Origin: Candidatus Giovannonibacteria bacterium | Lineage (GTDB): Bacteria; Patescibacteriota; Minisyncoccia; JACPKW01; UBA11713 | Assembly: GCA_023266875.1 (NCBI GenBank) | Contig: JAHFOJ010000003.1 | Coordinates: 38,239-75,210 of the forward strand | Length of the DNA: 36,972 bases | Direction of reading: 5' to 3' | Shown: in pieces, positions 22,660 through 32,007 of the stretch | Numbering within the stretch: the first letter of the stretch is position 1 | Layout of the letters: each line of letters begins with the position of its first letter | Notes under the pieces: generated by a model | Told to the model about the DNA's origin: nothing | Database searches by the model: none | What the model saw: only the letters and a program-made list of their open reading frames with translations | Translations under genes and position numbers: made by a program

Positions 22660-22695
22660 AATCAAGAAAACTCCCTTTGGGGAGTTTTCTTGATT
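22660..22695. terminator. Strong terminator between the coiled-coil gene and tig
   Basis: AATCAAGAAAACTCCC and its perfect complement pair over 16 positions around TTTG. On the minus strand, an in-frame continuation of the coiled-coil gene ends at its edge. Confidence 0.85.
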
Positions 22696-22955
22696 TATAC
22701 ACCTACTTTTCTTTCCAGTTTTGAGACGCGCTTTTCCAGATTTCTTGTTTAGGCAATGCTTTTCACTATTTCTTCTGTTTCATGAACATTTCCGCCGATT
22801 TTTCGCAAATCCACTTCTAATTCTTTCAAAACTGAGACTAATTCGCTGTGCTCTTCTTCATTTTTTGCAAAACCACGATTTATGTTTTTGCCTAAATCGG
22901 TAAAACCTCTTTGCGCCATTCCCACAAGTTTTTCTGTTTTCATCTTCTTTTCCAT
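22695..22955 (-). pseudogene. Coiled-coil protein gene with an in-frame stop
   Basis: The open part (22749-22955) encodes 68 residues, mostly a charged coiled coil: FAKNEEEHSELVSVLKELEVDLRKI and so on. A TAA at 22749-22751 interrupts it. The same frame continues for 17 codons, reading TRNLEKRVSKLERKVGV before TAA at 22695-22697. The continuation has clear heptads (L-x-x-R-V-x-x-L) typical of the C-termini of such small Patescibacteria proteins, so the original protein was probably about 86 residues. This could be a decayed gene, a sequencing error or stop readthrough; the 68-residue form may still be made. The family is not named. Confidence 0.6.
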
Positions 22956-22994
22956 TTTAAAACAGTATATCCGACTACTTACCAGTCAATTAAT

Positions 22995-25040
22995 TTAAAG
23001 TAACAATCCTACAAGCAGAAGTGCCACGATATTTACCACTTTTATCATCGGGTTGATCGCCGGGCCGGCGGTGTCTTTGTAAGGATCGCCTACAGTATCG
23101 CCGGTGACCGCTGCTTGATGCGCGAATGATTTTTTACCACCGTAGTTCCCTTCTTCGATATATTTTTTCGCGTTGTCCCATGCGGCACCACCAGAAGTCA
23201 TCGCAAGCGCTTGGAAAAGTCCAGTTACAATAACTCCGATTAAAAGTCCGCCGAGCGTTTTGAGTCCAAATATAAGCGCGACCAGAATTGTGATCGCGAT
23301 TGGCAATATTGCTGGCAGAATCATTTCTCTGAGCGCGGCTTTGGTTACAATGTCTACGGCTGCCGCGTAATCCGGCCTGTCTTTCCCGGACATTATATCT
23401 TTCTCGCGAAATTGCCTTCGAACCTCTTCCACAATTGACCCGGCAGCTTTGCCTACGGCGAGCATTGAAAGCGAAGCAAATATATAAGGAAGCATGCCGC
23501 CCAAAAATAAGCCGACTAAGACTAGAGGATCAGAAATTTCGAATGTGATTGATTTGCCATGTGCAGATATTTCGGAGACAAATGAACCAAACAGAACAAG
23601 CGCGGCAAGCCCTGCGGAAGCGATTGCGTAACCCTTGGTCACGGCTTTCGTGGTGTTGCCGACTGCGTCAAGCGGATCGGTCACCGCGCGCACATTTTCC
23701 GGGAGGCCCGCCATCTCGGCAATTCCTCCGGCGTTGTCGGTTATAGGACCGAATGAATCAATCGCGACTATTATTCCGGCAAGCGAAAGCATAGCGGTAG
23801 CCGCGATCGCAATTCCGTAAAGTCCGAAGAGCGAATAAGAAAAATATGTTGCAAGCGCGATGGATAAAATTGGCAACGTTGTCGCCTCCATTCCCATCGC
23901 GAGACCCATAATAACGTTTGTGCCGTGTCCGGTGTTGGAAGCTTTGGCGATATTCCTGACTGGGCGGAATTTTTTCGACGTGTAGTATTCGGTAAAAATA
24001 ACCATGAGTAGTGTTAATGCAAGTCCGGTTAGTGCGGATAGAAACATTTTGAACGGATCGCCGAAGAATTGTGGGATAGGATTATCGATAAGGAACTCCA
24101 GAGTATGTTGTACGGTAATAATATCCGGAATGATAAAGATGTTTGTGATTTGCCAAAAAAGCAGAATTGAAATAATACCGGTAGCAATTAGGCCCTTATA
24201 CAGGCCAGCCATTATGTTTTCTTTGAATTTTGCAGAAACGAAGAGTGACCCGATTAGCGATGCGATAAGACCCGCTGCGCCCAAAGCTAATGGATATAAA
24301 ATAGCTCCATTTACATTTGGATATAAAATTGATCCTAAAAACATTGAAGCTATTAGAGTTACGGCATAGGTTTCAAAAAGATCCGCAGCCATGCCGGCAC
24401 AATCGCCCACGTTATCACCAACGAGATCCGCGATCACAGCGGGATTTCGAGGATCATCTTCCGGGATACCGGCCTCAACTTTTCCCACCAAGTCAGCGCC
24501 GACATCCGCGCCTTTTGTGAAAATTCCTCCTCCAAGTCTGGAAAACACCGAAATTAACGAACCTCCAAATCCTAGAGATACGAGCGCGGATATATCTTTT
24601 GTAATTAAATAGAAACCCGTGACAACCAAGAGACCGAGACCGACAACAAGAAAACCTGTTACCGATCCTCCAATAAAAGCGAGGCGGAAGGCCGGCTTAA
24701 TGCCAGATTTAGCGACTTCGGTAACCCGCACATTTGCCACGACAGCCGTCATCATTCCAAAATAGCCGGCAAGAGCTGAAGCGAAAGCGCCCAGAATGAA
24801 GCCTGCGGCGGAAGCGCGGCCGATTAAAACAAAAAGCATAATGGCGATAATGAGCGCGACAATCGCTACTATTTTATATTGCCGCTTGAGATATGCCCGC
24901 GAGCCCTCTTCAATAGCTTCTGCGATCTCGCGCATTTTGTCGGAACCCGAAGGGTATTTGCTAACCATGCGTCTTGCCCAAAGCGAGTAGAGGATTCCCA
25001 AAACTGCTGAACCAATAATTAAATATATTAAGTTATTCAT
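22995..25040 (-). CDS. hppA: Membrane-bound proton-translocating pyrophosphatase, K+-independent type
   Basis: The protein has 681 aa with about 16 membrane segments. Substrate-site motifs are [20 protein letters not shown] (179-198), [19 protein letters not shown] and [18 protein letters not shown] third set near the C-terminus reads [21 protein letters not shown]465 and T468 in [10 protein letters not shown] match the K+-independent subclass, where K+-dependent enzymes have Ala and Gly. The enzyme couples pyrophosphate hydrolysis to proton pumping, which is useful for a fermentative cell with limited ATP synthesis. Ion specificity (proton rather than sodium) is inferred from subclass. Confidence 0.97.
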   Translation of the reverse strand: MNNLIYLIIGSAVLGILYSLWARRMVSKYPSGSDKMREIAEAIEEGSRAYLKRQYKIVAIVALIIAIMLFVLIGRASAAGFILGAFASALAGYFGMMTAVVANVRVTEVAKSGIKPAFRLAFIGGSVTGFLVVGLGLLVVTGFYLITKDISALVSLGFGGSLISVFSRLGGGIFTKGADVGADLVGKVEAGIPEDDPRNPAVIADLVGDNVGDCAGMAADLFETYAVTLIASMFLGSILYPNVNGAILYPLALGAAGLIASLIGSLFVSAKFKENIMAGLYKGLIATGIISILLFWQITNIFIIPDIITVQHTLEFLIDNPIPQFFGDPFKMFLSALTGLALTLLMVIFTEYYTSKKFRPVRNIAKASNTGHGTNVIMGLAMGMEATTLPILSIALATYFSYSLFGLYGIAIAATAMLSLAGIIVAIDSFGPITDNAGGIAEMAGLPENVRAVTDPLDAVGNTTKAVTKGYAIASAGLAALVLFGSFVSEISAHGKSITFEISDPLVLVGLFLGGMLPYIFASLSMLAVGKAAGSIVEEVRRQFREKDIMSGKDRPDYAAAVDIVTKAALREMILPAILPIAITILVALIFGLKTLGGLLIGVIVTGLFQALAMTSGGAAWDNAKKYIEEGNYGGKKSFAHQAAVTGDTVGDPYKDTAGPAINPMIKVVNIVALLLVGLLL

Positions 25041-25161
25041 CCCGATTTAGAAAATTTTTAGACAACTCATCGGATGAAGACGAGTCTAATTGCTCATTAA
25101 ACTTTACATTACTTATTTTATACTTTGTAGATTTTCTAACGGGATTCATATTTATTAATTA

Positions 25162-26403
25162 TTATTTTTTTTCTAAATTTGAATCTTCGGATTTTTCTGG
25201 GGCAGTTTCCGCAACATCTTCTTCTGATGCTGAAGCTACCACCTCTCCGGTTCGGGAATGGATATCAATTTTGTATCCTGTAAGTTTTGCGGCAAGGCGC
25301 ACGTTTTGACCGGCCCGGCCAATCGCAAGCGACAGCTGGTCCTCGGCTACCATTACTCTCGCCTCTTTTTTTAATTCATCGATTTCAACTGCAAGAACTT
25401 TTGCTGGGGATAGCGATTTTGCTATAAATTCTTCCGGATCTTCTCTCCATTCTATAATGTCTATTTTTTCACCGCCGAGCTCCGCGATCACCGTACTCAC
25501 CCGTATTCCTTTTTGCCCCACGCAGGATCCTACCGGGTCAACGCTTTCTTCGTGCGACAAGACCGCGATTTTTGATCGCGATCCCGCCTCTCGCGCGACA
25601 TTTTTAATCTCCACTATTTTTGAAGCAATCTCGGGCACTTCCATTTCGAATAGTTTTGCAACGAACATAGGATGCGAGCGCGAAAGATATAGGCCGGGTC
25701 CCCGCGGATTTTTTTCAACAAGAGCAAGATACGCTTTTATTCGCTCGCCAATCCTGTAGCGCTCTCCCCGCACCTGCTCTTCTCTCGGCAAAATCGCGGT
25801 AGCGCGGCCAAGATCCAAAAACACATTACGGCCTTCCACGCGCTGAACAATTCCGGAGATTACCTCTCCCTGCTTGGTTTCAAATTCGGAGAAAATAGAC
25901 TCGCGTTCCGCTTCGCGCAGGCGCTGCATGATCACTTGTTTCGCTGTCTGCGCGGCAATTCTGCCGAAATCCTCTTTAGTTTCAAATGGGAATACAATTT
26001 CATCTCCTGGTTTTGCGTTTTTGTCGGTTTTGATGGTGTCGTCAAGCATGATATGGCGCTCCGGATTAAATCGCACTTTTTTGGTATGTTCCGGAGATTC
26101 ATCTTCCTCTAAATTTTGACGCCGCCCCGATTCCGGGGGCGCCTCTGATATTTTTTCTTCTGCCTCGATTTCCTGTTCGGATTTAAGCATTGAATCGTCG
26201 ACTACAATTTTTATTTGAAAAAATTCAGTCTTCCCGGTTTTGGGTTCGAATTTTGCCCGCACAATCTGACCGCGCTTGCCGTATTCTTTTTTGTAAGCGG
26301 CGGCGAGGGCCATTTCTATTGTTTCAAGAATTTTTTCTTTAGGAATCCCGCGCTCCACAAATAGCTCGTCAAGCGCTGATTGGAGATTTTTTAGGTCAAA
26401 CAT
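25162..26403 (-). CDS. nusA: Transcription termination/antitermination factor NusA
   Basis: The start at 26403 (MFDLKNLQSALDEL) fits the family; 36 upstream in-frame residues do not. The 413-aa protein has the N-terminal RNA polymerase-binding domain (ERGIPKEKILETIEMALAAAYKKEYG), then S1 (GEVISGIVQRVEGRNVFLDLG). KH1 contains DPVGSCVGQKGIRVSTVIAELGGEKIDII and KH2 contains LAIGRAGQNVRLAAKLTGYKIDI. A short acidic tail follows. NusA modulates pausing, termination and rRNA antitermination. A 55-residue, charge-rich insertion lies between the N-domain and S1. Confidence 0.97.
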   Translation of the reverse strand: MFDLKNLQSALDELFVERGIPKEKILETIEMALAAAYKKEYGKRGQIVRAKFEPKTGKTEFFQIKIVVDDSMLKSEQEIEAEEKISEAPPESGRRQNLEEDESPEHTKKVRFNPERHIMLDDTIKTDKNAKPGDEIVFPFETKEDFGRIAAQTAKQVIMQRLREAERESIFSEFETKQGEVISGIVQRVEGRNVFLDLGRATAILPREEQVRGERYRIGERIKAYLALVEKNPRGPGLYLSRSHPMFVAKLFEMEVPEIASKIVEIKNVAREAGSRSKIAVLSHEESVDPVGSCVGQKGIRVSTVIAELGGEKIDIIEWREDPEEFIAKSLSPAKVLAVEIDELKKEARVMVAEDQLSLAIGRAGQNVRLAAKLTGYKIDIHSRTGEVVASASEEDVAETAPEKSEDSNLEKK

Positions 26404-26452
26404 GCCAATTTTTATTAAAATTAAAAGCCCATTTTGAGAATGGACTATATTC

Positions 26453-26480
26453 AGGATAGCAGTTTTTAGCGCTGTGTCAA
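26453..26480 (-). promoter_or_regulatory. Promoter of nusA
   Basis: On the minus strand, TTGACA (26475-26480), a 16-base spacer and TATCCT (26453-26458) direct transcription to nusA with a leader of about 45 bases. The leader contains a small CCATT/AATGG hairpin. Confidence 0.6.
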
Positions 26481-26537
26481 TATGCGCTGATTTTTTCCAC
26501 CGCAGGCGCACTTATTTTCCCATATAATAAAGGTATT

Positions 26538-27479
26538 ATGTTAAAACAATTTTTTGCATCTCTAAACGTCGCAAAGCGCTGTCGAGCTTATCGTATCGGT
26601 CTTTGGCAATGCCCGCATTTTCTGTTTATATTAATGGGTTTTTTCATAATAGTATCTATACTCATGACTCATTTTGTAGCCGAGCGTTATACGTCGCCAG
26701 AAGTGGAAATCTCGATAGTCTGTATTGTGACCATCGTTCTCTTGGTTATAAGCCACGCCGTTATCAATTCATTCGAAAGGGTTGCCCGTACCTCACAGCT
26801 CAAATCTGAATTTATTAGCATAATTTCTCACGAATTGCGCAATCCTTTGTCTTCCATAAAATGGCAGGTTGATCTTTTAAACGGCGCAAAGCAGGGGATC
26901 GGCGACGCCGAGAGAAAATCTATAACAATAATCGCAGAGCAGAACGAACGCATGATAAGGATGATCAATGACCTCCTTGACGTCTCAAGAATTGAAGACC
27001 GCGCTTTCGGCCTTTCGCCGGAGGTATTCTCTCTAAGCGATCTTACAACCCAAGTGCTTGGAAAATATGAAGGATTTGCGAAAGCTTCTAATCTCAAATT
27101 AATTTTTAACCGTCCCAAAAGCGATTTTAAAGTTAAAGCGGACGAAATTCAGTTCCGAGCCGTCATCTCCAGATTTGTGGATAATGCGATTCGCTATTCC
27201 GCCGCTTCAGGAGAAATTATCTTGACTATAGAAGATTTGGGCGAGCGTGTTCGCTGGTCCATTGCCGACCAAGGCGTAGGTATTCCAGCCCAAGATGTTC
27301 AACATATTTTCTCTAAATTTTTCCGTGCTTCGAATGCTCTTCGCTATCAAACTGAAGGGCTTGGCATAGGGCTTTATGTGACAAAAAACATCATTGAATT
27401 ATCTGGCGGTTCAATTGGCTTCAATACCATCGAAGGGCGCGGCTCAACTTTTTATTTTATTTTGCCCAAACAAAAATAA
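26538..27479 (+). CDS. Sensor histidine kinase
   Basis: The protein has 313 aa. Two membrane helices (about residues 27-47 and 57-75) with almost no external loop are followed by a HisKA domain with H98 in ISHELRNPLSSIKW. The HATPase domain has RFVDNAIRYS (N box), DQGVGIPAQD (G1) and TEGLGIGLYVTKNI (G2). The missing sensor domain suggests it senses a membrane or intracellular state. TATAAT ends 9 bases before the ATG, so the leader would be very short. It is paired with the receiver gene 4 bases after its stop and lies directly upstream of the pilus genes, so it may control pili. Confidence 0.93.
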   Translation: MLKQFFASLNVAKRCRAYRIGLWQCPHFLFILMGFFIIVSILMTHFVAERYTSPEVEISIVCIVTIVLLVISHAVINSFERVARTSQLKSEFISIISHELRNPLSSIKWQVDLLNGAKQGIGDAERKSITIIAEQNERMIRMINDLLDVSRIEDRAFGLSPEVFSLSDLTTQVLGKYEGFAKASNLKLIFNRPKSDFKVKADEIQFRAVISRFVDNAIRYSAASGEIILTIEDLGERVRWSIADQGVGIPAQDVQHIFSKFFRASNALRYQTEGLGIGLYVTKNIIELSGGSIGFNTIEGRGSTFYFILPKQK

Positions 27480-27483
27480 ATAA

Positions 27484-27873
27484 ATGGCCGACGCACCAAG
27501 CGAAAAAAAAAGAATTCTGGTTGTTGAAGACGATGCCGCGTTATCAATGGCCTTGTCCGTAAAATTAAAGGAGGCTGGTTTTGAAGTTTTCATAGCATCA
27601 GACGGGGAAACTGGGTTTCGAATGGCTGAAGAAAAAAGGCCGGATTTGATCCTGCTCGATTTAATTCTGCCTCGCAAGAATGGATTTAAATTTATGGAAG
27701 AAGCAAGGAGCAAAATTGATTTGAAAAATTTACCGGTAGTGGTATTAACCAATCTTGAATCCAGCTATGATATTGAGCGCGCGTTAACGTTAGGGGCCAC
27801 GGCGTATTTAGTTAAGGCCAACTATTCTTTGTCAGAGGTTGCGAAAAAAATTATCCAGATTTTTGCTAAGTAA
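27484..27873 (+). CDS. Single-domain response regulator (CheY-like)
   Basis: The protein has 129 aa and consists only of a receiver domain. The acidic pocket is D16-D17 in VVEDDAAL, the phospho-acceptor is D59 in LILLDLILPRKNG, and T89 and K111 are in place. Because no output domain is present, it must act through protein contact. The pilus assembly ATPase gene follows after a small reading frame, so control of pilus motor activity is a reasonable inference. Confidence 0.93.
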   Translation: MADAPSEKKRILVVEDDAALSMALSVKLKEAGFEVFIASDGETGFRMAEEKRPDLILLDLILPRKNGFKFMEEARSKIDLKNLPVVVLTNLESSYDIERALTLGATAYLVKANYSLSEVAKKIIQIFAK

Positions 27874-27879
27874 TTTTAA

Positions 27880-27996
27880 ATGGATCAAATTAGAAGTTTC
27901 CCAAAATATATTCTCCCATTCTTAGTTGAAGCCTTGGGCGGGTTAGCAAGTAAAGCCGCTCTTTTTGATTATTCAGCTGAACTTCTAACGAGATGA
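27880..27996 (+). CDS. Possible 38-residue leader peptide of pilB
   Basis: An ATG at 27880, 6 bases after the receiver stop, opens a 38-codon frame. It begins MDQIRSFPKYILPFLVEALG and ends with TGA overlapping the pilB ATG (ATGA). No Shine-Dalgarno precedes pilB, so coupled translation from this frame would explain its expression. The peptide has a hydrophobic middle and is not recognised. It may only be a chance frame. Confidence 0.45.
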   Translation: MDQIRSFPKYILPFLVEALGGLASKAALFDYSAELLTR

Positions 27997-29750
27997 AAAT
28001 CGACAACGAACGTCTAAAAAGCTTCATAATTGATTCGGAGCTTATAGGGAAGAAAGAACTTGATGAGGCCGACAAAAAAGCGGCCAAGACCGGGAAATCA
28101 ATCGGGCAGGTTTTAGTTGCTGAAGGAAAAATCAGCGAAGCAGATTTTGCAAAGCTTCAGGCGTACGTATTGGGGATCCCGTTTGTGAACTTAGAACAGG
28201 AGAAAATTCCAAACGACGTGCTCGCCATAATTCCCGAACCGATCGCGCGCACTCATAACATTATTTCATATAAAAAATCCGGGAATACGTTGGAAGTTGC
28301 GATGCTTGATCCGGAAGATCTGGAGACCATTGAATTCATACGCAAGAAGGCAAATTTGAAAATTGTGCCGCGCCTGACCGATCGGGCTTCAATAAAGCAT
28401 ATTCTTGAGCAATACCGCAAATCTTTGGAAGCGGAATTCGGGGACATTATAAAAAAAGAATCAAGTTCCGCGCTTAAAATTCTCTCTGGCGATGAGGAAG
28501 CATCGGAGCTCGCGGAAGAAGATTTGAAAAAAGCTGCCGAAGATTTGCCTATAGTGAAAATAGTCGATACGCTTTTGCGCCACGCAATAGTGGCGCGAGC
28601 GTCGGACATTCATATCGAGCCTGGTGAGAAGGAAGTAGTCGTTCGATATAGAATTGATGGGATTTTGCATGATGCCATGATTCTTCCGCGCCAAGTCGCT
28701 GCCGGGATTATAGCCAGGATTAAAGTCCTTTCGAATTTAAAGCTTGACGAGCACCGATTGCCGCAGGATGGCAGATTTAAAATTGAAACCGAAATGGAAA
28801 AAGTATCGTTTCGCGTTTCAGTTTTACCGATCTATGAAGGCGAGAAAGCCGTGATGCGCCTTCTGCCGGAAAACTCCAAAGGGTTCACATTAGAATCACT
28901 AGGGCTCCACGGAGAACAACTCGAATTGTTGCACCGCGCGATCAAGCGGCCGGTGGGCATGATTTTGATCACCGGTCCCACAGGTTCCGGAAAAACCACC
29001 ACTCTTTACACCATTCTGGATATTGTAAATACACCGGAAGTAAATATATCTACGATAGAAGATCCGATAGAATATAGAATACCTCGCGTCAACCAGACGC
29101 AGGTTAAGCCGGAAATTGGTTTCAGCTTTGGCACCGGCCTCCGGTCGCTCGTGCGTCAAGATCCGGACATAATAATGGTGGGAGAAATCAGGGACAATGA
29201 AACCGCATCGCTTGCGGTCAACGCCGCGCTGACCGGACATTTGGTTCTCTCGACCTTGCACACAAATTCCGCGGCAGGAACGCTCCCGCGCCTAAGAGAA
29301 ATGGAAGTTGAGCCGTTTTTAATTTCTTCAACGGTGAATATAATTGTAGCTCAGCGTCTTGTCCGCATGCTTTTTAAATCAAAGACTCCATACAAGTTAA
29401 GCAAAGAAGAGATAAAAGAACTTTCGCGCGAGGTTGATGTGGCGCGCATGACAAAATTTTTGCGCGAGGAAAAAGTGATAAAAGCAAGTGAAGATTTTAC
29501 GGACGCTACTTTCTACAAACCAACGCCGACATCCGAATCACCAGACGGTTATCAAGATCGTATCGGGATCCACGAAGTTTTGCCGGTTAATGAATCAATC
29601 AAGCACTTGATAATTTCGAACGCCACCTCTGATGACATCGAAAAGCAGGCAAAATCGGAAGGAATGATGACTATGATGGAAGACGGCTTAATGAAAGCGG
29701 CGCAAGGCATCACAACTATCGAGGAAATCTTGAGAGTGACGAGGGAATAA
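27993..29750 (+). CDS. pilB: Type IV pilus assembly ATPase PilB (GspE family)
   Basis: The protein has 585 aa. The N-terminal MshEN-type domain (IGQVLVAEGKISEADFAKLQ, IPFVNLEQEKIPNDVLAIIPE) covers about 1-150. The ATPase core has ASDIHIEPGEKEVVVRYRIDG, Walker A GPTGSGKTTT near residue 328, an Asp box EDPIEYRIP, Walker B RSLVRQDPDIIMVGEIRDNE and a His box TGHLVLSTLHTN. The zinc-binding tetracysteine found in most PilB and GspE proteins after this point is absent: the segment reads RMLFKSKTPYKL. It powers pilus extension in the cytoplasm with PilC and PilM-O. No pilT is in view. Confidence 0.95.
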   Translation: MKIDNERLKSFIIDSELIGKKELDEADKKAAKTGKSIGQVLVAEGKISEADFAKLQAYVLGIPFVNLEQEKIPNDVLAIIPEPIARTHNIISYKKSGNTLEVAMLDPEDLETIEFIRKKANLKIVPRLTDRASIKHILEQYRKSLEAEFGDIIKKESSSALKILSGDEEASELAEEDLKKAAEDLPIVKIVDTLLRHAIVARASDIHIEPGEKEVVVRYRIDGILHDAMILPRQVAAGIIARIKVLSNLKLDEHRLPQDGRFKIETEMEKVSFRVSVLPIYEGEKAVMRLLPENSKGFTLESLGLHGEQLELLHRAIKRPVGMILITGPTGSGKTTTLYTILDIVNTPEVNISTIEDPIEYRIPRVNQTQVKPEIGFSFGTGLRSLVRQDPDIIMVGEIRDNETASLAVNAALTGHLVLSTLHTNSAAGTLPRLREMEVEPFLISSTVNIIVAQRLVRMLFKSKTPYKLSKEEIKELSREVDVARMTKFLREEKVIKASEDFTDATFYKPTPTSESPDGYQDRIGIHEVLPVNESIKHLIISNATSDDIEKQAKSEGMMTMMEDGLMKAAQGITTIEEILRVTRE

Positions 29751-29785
29751 GCATAAAATTGAGTAAACTTTGTTAATATAAAGTC

Positions 29786-31006
29786 ATGCCCACGTTTACA
29801 TTTGAAGCCAAGAGTATGGCGGGCGAGGAGCTTAAAGCCACGAGAGAAGCGAAGGATAAATATGATCTTTCGCAGTCGCTTCGCCGTGAGGGGTATGTTT
29901 TGATTAAGGCAGAAGAAGGAAAACAAAATGCGCTTGCGAACATGAACATCAAATTGCCTTCATTTCTTTCTCGCGTGTCTGTGGCTGAAAAAATGCTTTT
30001 CGCGAGAAATCTTGCGGTTATAATCGCGTCAGGGCTCGCGCTCGCCCGAGGGCTTGAGATATTAGCGGAGCAGACGGGGAGCGAAAAATTCAAAGAAGTT
30101 TTGAATGATGTTGTAGCGTCAATTCGAAAGGGAGAGAATTTTGCCGACGCGCTCGCGCGCCACCCAAAAGTTTTCTCCGACCTTTTTCGAGCTATGGTGG
30201 CCTCAGGCGAAAAAACCGGAAAACTTGATGAATCGCTTAAGATTGTGGCGTTCCAGCTGAAGCGAGATTATGATTTGAGGCGAAAGATCCGCGGGGCTAT
30301 GATGTATCCCGCGATAATAATTTTTGCCATGGTGACAATAGGAATACTCATGATGATCTTTGTCGTTCCACAGCTTGTCACCACTTTCGCGGAATTCAAA
30401 ACGGAATTGCCCACGAGCACAAAAATTGTAATAGGCTTTTCTAATATATTATCAAACCATCTTCTTTTGTTTCTCGCCTCGCTCGTAGCCGCGATCTTTG
30501 GGGCAATTGCAATTTTACGAACGCGCCAAGGCAAGAATTTTATGGATTTTGCGGTTCTTCATATACCGGTAATTGGGAAGATCGCTATCAAAGCCAATTC
30601 CGCAAGGACTTGCCGGACTCTGGGGTCGCTTTTGGGTTCTGGGGTTGACGTGCTTGAGTCTTTTTCCATTACTGAAGGCGTTTTGACAAACCATTACTAT
30701 AAAGAGGTCATAGTGGAAGCAAAAATTCTTGTGGAAAAAGGCTCGTCGATTTCAAAAGTTTTCATTGAGCACAGAAAACTTTACCCGATTTTAGTTGGGG
30801 AAATGATGGCGGTTGGCGAAGAGACGGGAAAACTTTCTGAAATGCTTTTCCGGCTTGCGGCTTTTTATGAAAGCGAAGTCTCGCAGGCGACAAAAGATTT
30901 GTCCACCATAATTGAGCCAGTATTAATGATTATTATCGGAATATTTGTCGGCTTCTTCGCGCTTTCAATGATTACGCCTCTCTATGATCTAGCCGGGTCA
31001 ATTTAA
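29786..31006 (+). CDS. pilC: Type IV pilus inner-membrane platform protein PilC (GspF family)
   Basis: The protein has 406 aa, normal for PilC. It begins PTFTFEAKSMAGEELKATREA. Two GspF domains follow, each with the pattern FARNLAVIIASGLALARGLE and the matching ARTCRTLGSLLGSGVDVLES, with GEKTGKLDE and GEETGKLSE repeats. Three membrane helices are visible. It is the membrane platform that PilB turns to assemble pilins. TAATATAAAG lies about 6 bases before the ATG. Its final A is the first base of the next start codon. Confidence 0.95.
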   Translation: MPTFTFEAKSMAGEELKATREAKDKYDLSQSLRREGYVLIKAEEGKQNALANMNIKLPSFLSRVSVAEKMLFARNLAVIIASGLALARGLEILAEQTGSEKFKEVLNDVVASIRKGENFADALARHPKVFSDLFRAMVASGEKTGKLDESLKIVAFQLKRDYDLRRKIRGAMMYPAIIIFAMVTIGILMMIFVVPQLVTTFAEFKTELPTSTKIVIGFSNILSNHLLLFLASLVAAIFGAIAILRTRQGKNFMDFAVLHIPVIGKIAIKANSARTCRTLGSLLGSGVDVLESFSITEGVLTNHYYKEVIVEAKILVEKGSSISKVFIEHRKLYPILVGEMMAVGEETGKLSEMLFRLAAFYESEVSQATKDLSTIIEPVLMIIIGIFVGFFALSMITPLYDLAGSI

Positions 31007-31452
31007 TGATGAAAGGAGCTTCTCTTTTTGAAATATTGGTATCGCTCGGCATAGTTCTTTTGTTAGTTGCGATCTTAAGCATGGCGCTCGCCGCTTTCAG
31101 GGAAAATTCACGCTTAACCGAGGCCCAGTCCGGACTTCTTGGGTTAATAAAGGACGCGCGGAGCCGCACGCTTGCGTCTGTGGGCAACACTAATTATGGC
31201 ATCCATTTTGAGGCGTCTCAAGCGGTATTATTTTCCGGTGGCGCTTACGATTCATTAACTTCTTCGAATGAACCTTACATTTTGCCGGCAAATATCGAGA
31301 TAAGTTCTATTAATTTAGGCGGGCCTTCAGAGGTTATTTTCGCGCGTTTGACCGGAGCGGCTTCAAACGCAGGGACAATTGTTATATCGCCGATAACAGA
31401 TTCGGCCAAGACGCGGACTATAACGGTGCTTCCAAGCGGCAATATCCAGTAG
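31006..31452 (+). CDS. Prepilin-like protein, GspH/FimT type
   Basis: The protein has 148 aa. The class III signal is MMKGA before SLFEILVSLGIVLLLVAILSM, with the glutamate at position +4 after the predicted cut; Ala rather than Gly precedes the cut. The soluble part has SGLLGLIKDARSRTLASVGNTNYGIHF, typical of FimT/GspH minor pseudopilins. It would be processed by a prepilin peptidase not in view. The start overlaps pilC. Confidence 0.85.
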   Translation: MMKGASLFEILVSLGIVLLLVAILSMALAAFRENSRLTEAQSGLLGLIKDARSRTLASVGNTNYGIHFEASQAVLFSGGAYDSLTSSNEPYILPANIEISSINLGGPSEVIFARLTGAASNAGTIVISPITDSAKTRTITVLPSGNIQ

Positions 31453-31511
31453 CCAAATCCACCACAATTTAAGGTTTGTCTCGCCTCGTTATGTTAAAAT
31501 TGAATTAAGTA

Positions 31512-32006
31512 ATGAAGAGACAAAACTATAAAAAGGGATTTGGCTTGATCGAAATTATTGTTGCGTCGGCAGTTATTGGCCTTGTTTTTTTCTCGCTGAC
31601 TTTCGTTTTTATTTTGGCAAGCAGGTTGGTCCACTCATCTTCCGATCGGGTGCGGGCAAATTTTTTGGCCGAAGAAGGCATTGAAGCAATGCATTTTTTG
31701 CGCGACAAAAGCTGGTCTGGAAATCTTGCGGGACTTTCTTCTGGTATTAATTATTATCTTACGTTTAATTCCGGCACGTCGATTTGGACAATTGGCACTA
31801 CAAATCCCGGAACGATCGACGGACTTTTCACGAGAAAAATTCAAGTTGCGGCGGTGTCGCGTGATAGCTCTGACGATATCGTATCGTCAGGCGGCACAAA
31901 TGATGCTGACTCAAAACTCGTAAAATCAATTGTGACTTGGCTCGGGCGCGGAACAACACAAACAGTTGAAGTGGATACTTATCTCTCTAATATATTTAAC
32001 AATTAA
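31512..32006 (+). CDS. Prepilin-like minor pilin
   Basis: The protein has 164 aa. The prepilin signal is KKG before FGLIEIIVASAVIGLVFFSL, with E at +5. Beyond the helix, LAEEGIEAMHFLRDKSW resembles PilV/GspI-like minor pilins. It follows the previous prepilin after 59 bases and overlaps no gene. It probably joins a minor-pilin tip complex with its neighbours. Confidence 0.85.
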   Translation: MKRQNYKKGFGLIEIIVASAVIGLVFFSLTFVFILASRLVHSSSDRVRANFLAEEGIEAMHFLRDKSWSGNLAGLSSGINYYLTFNSGTSIWTIGTTNPGTIDGLFTRKIQVAAVSRDSSDDIVSSGGTNDADSKLVKSIVTWLGRGTTQTVEVDTYLSNIFNN

Positions 32007-32007
32007 C

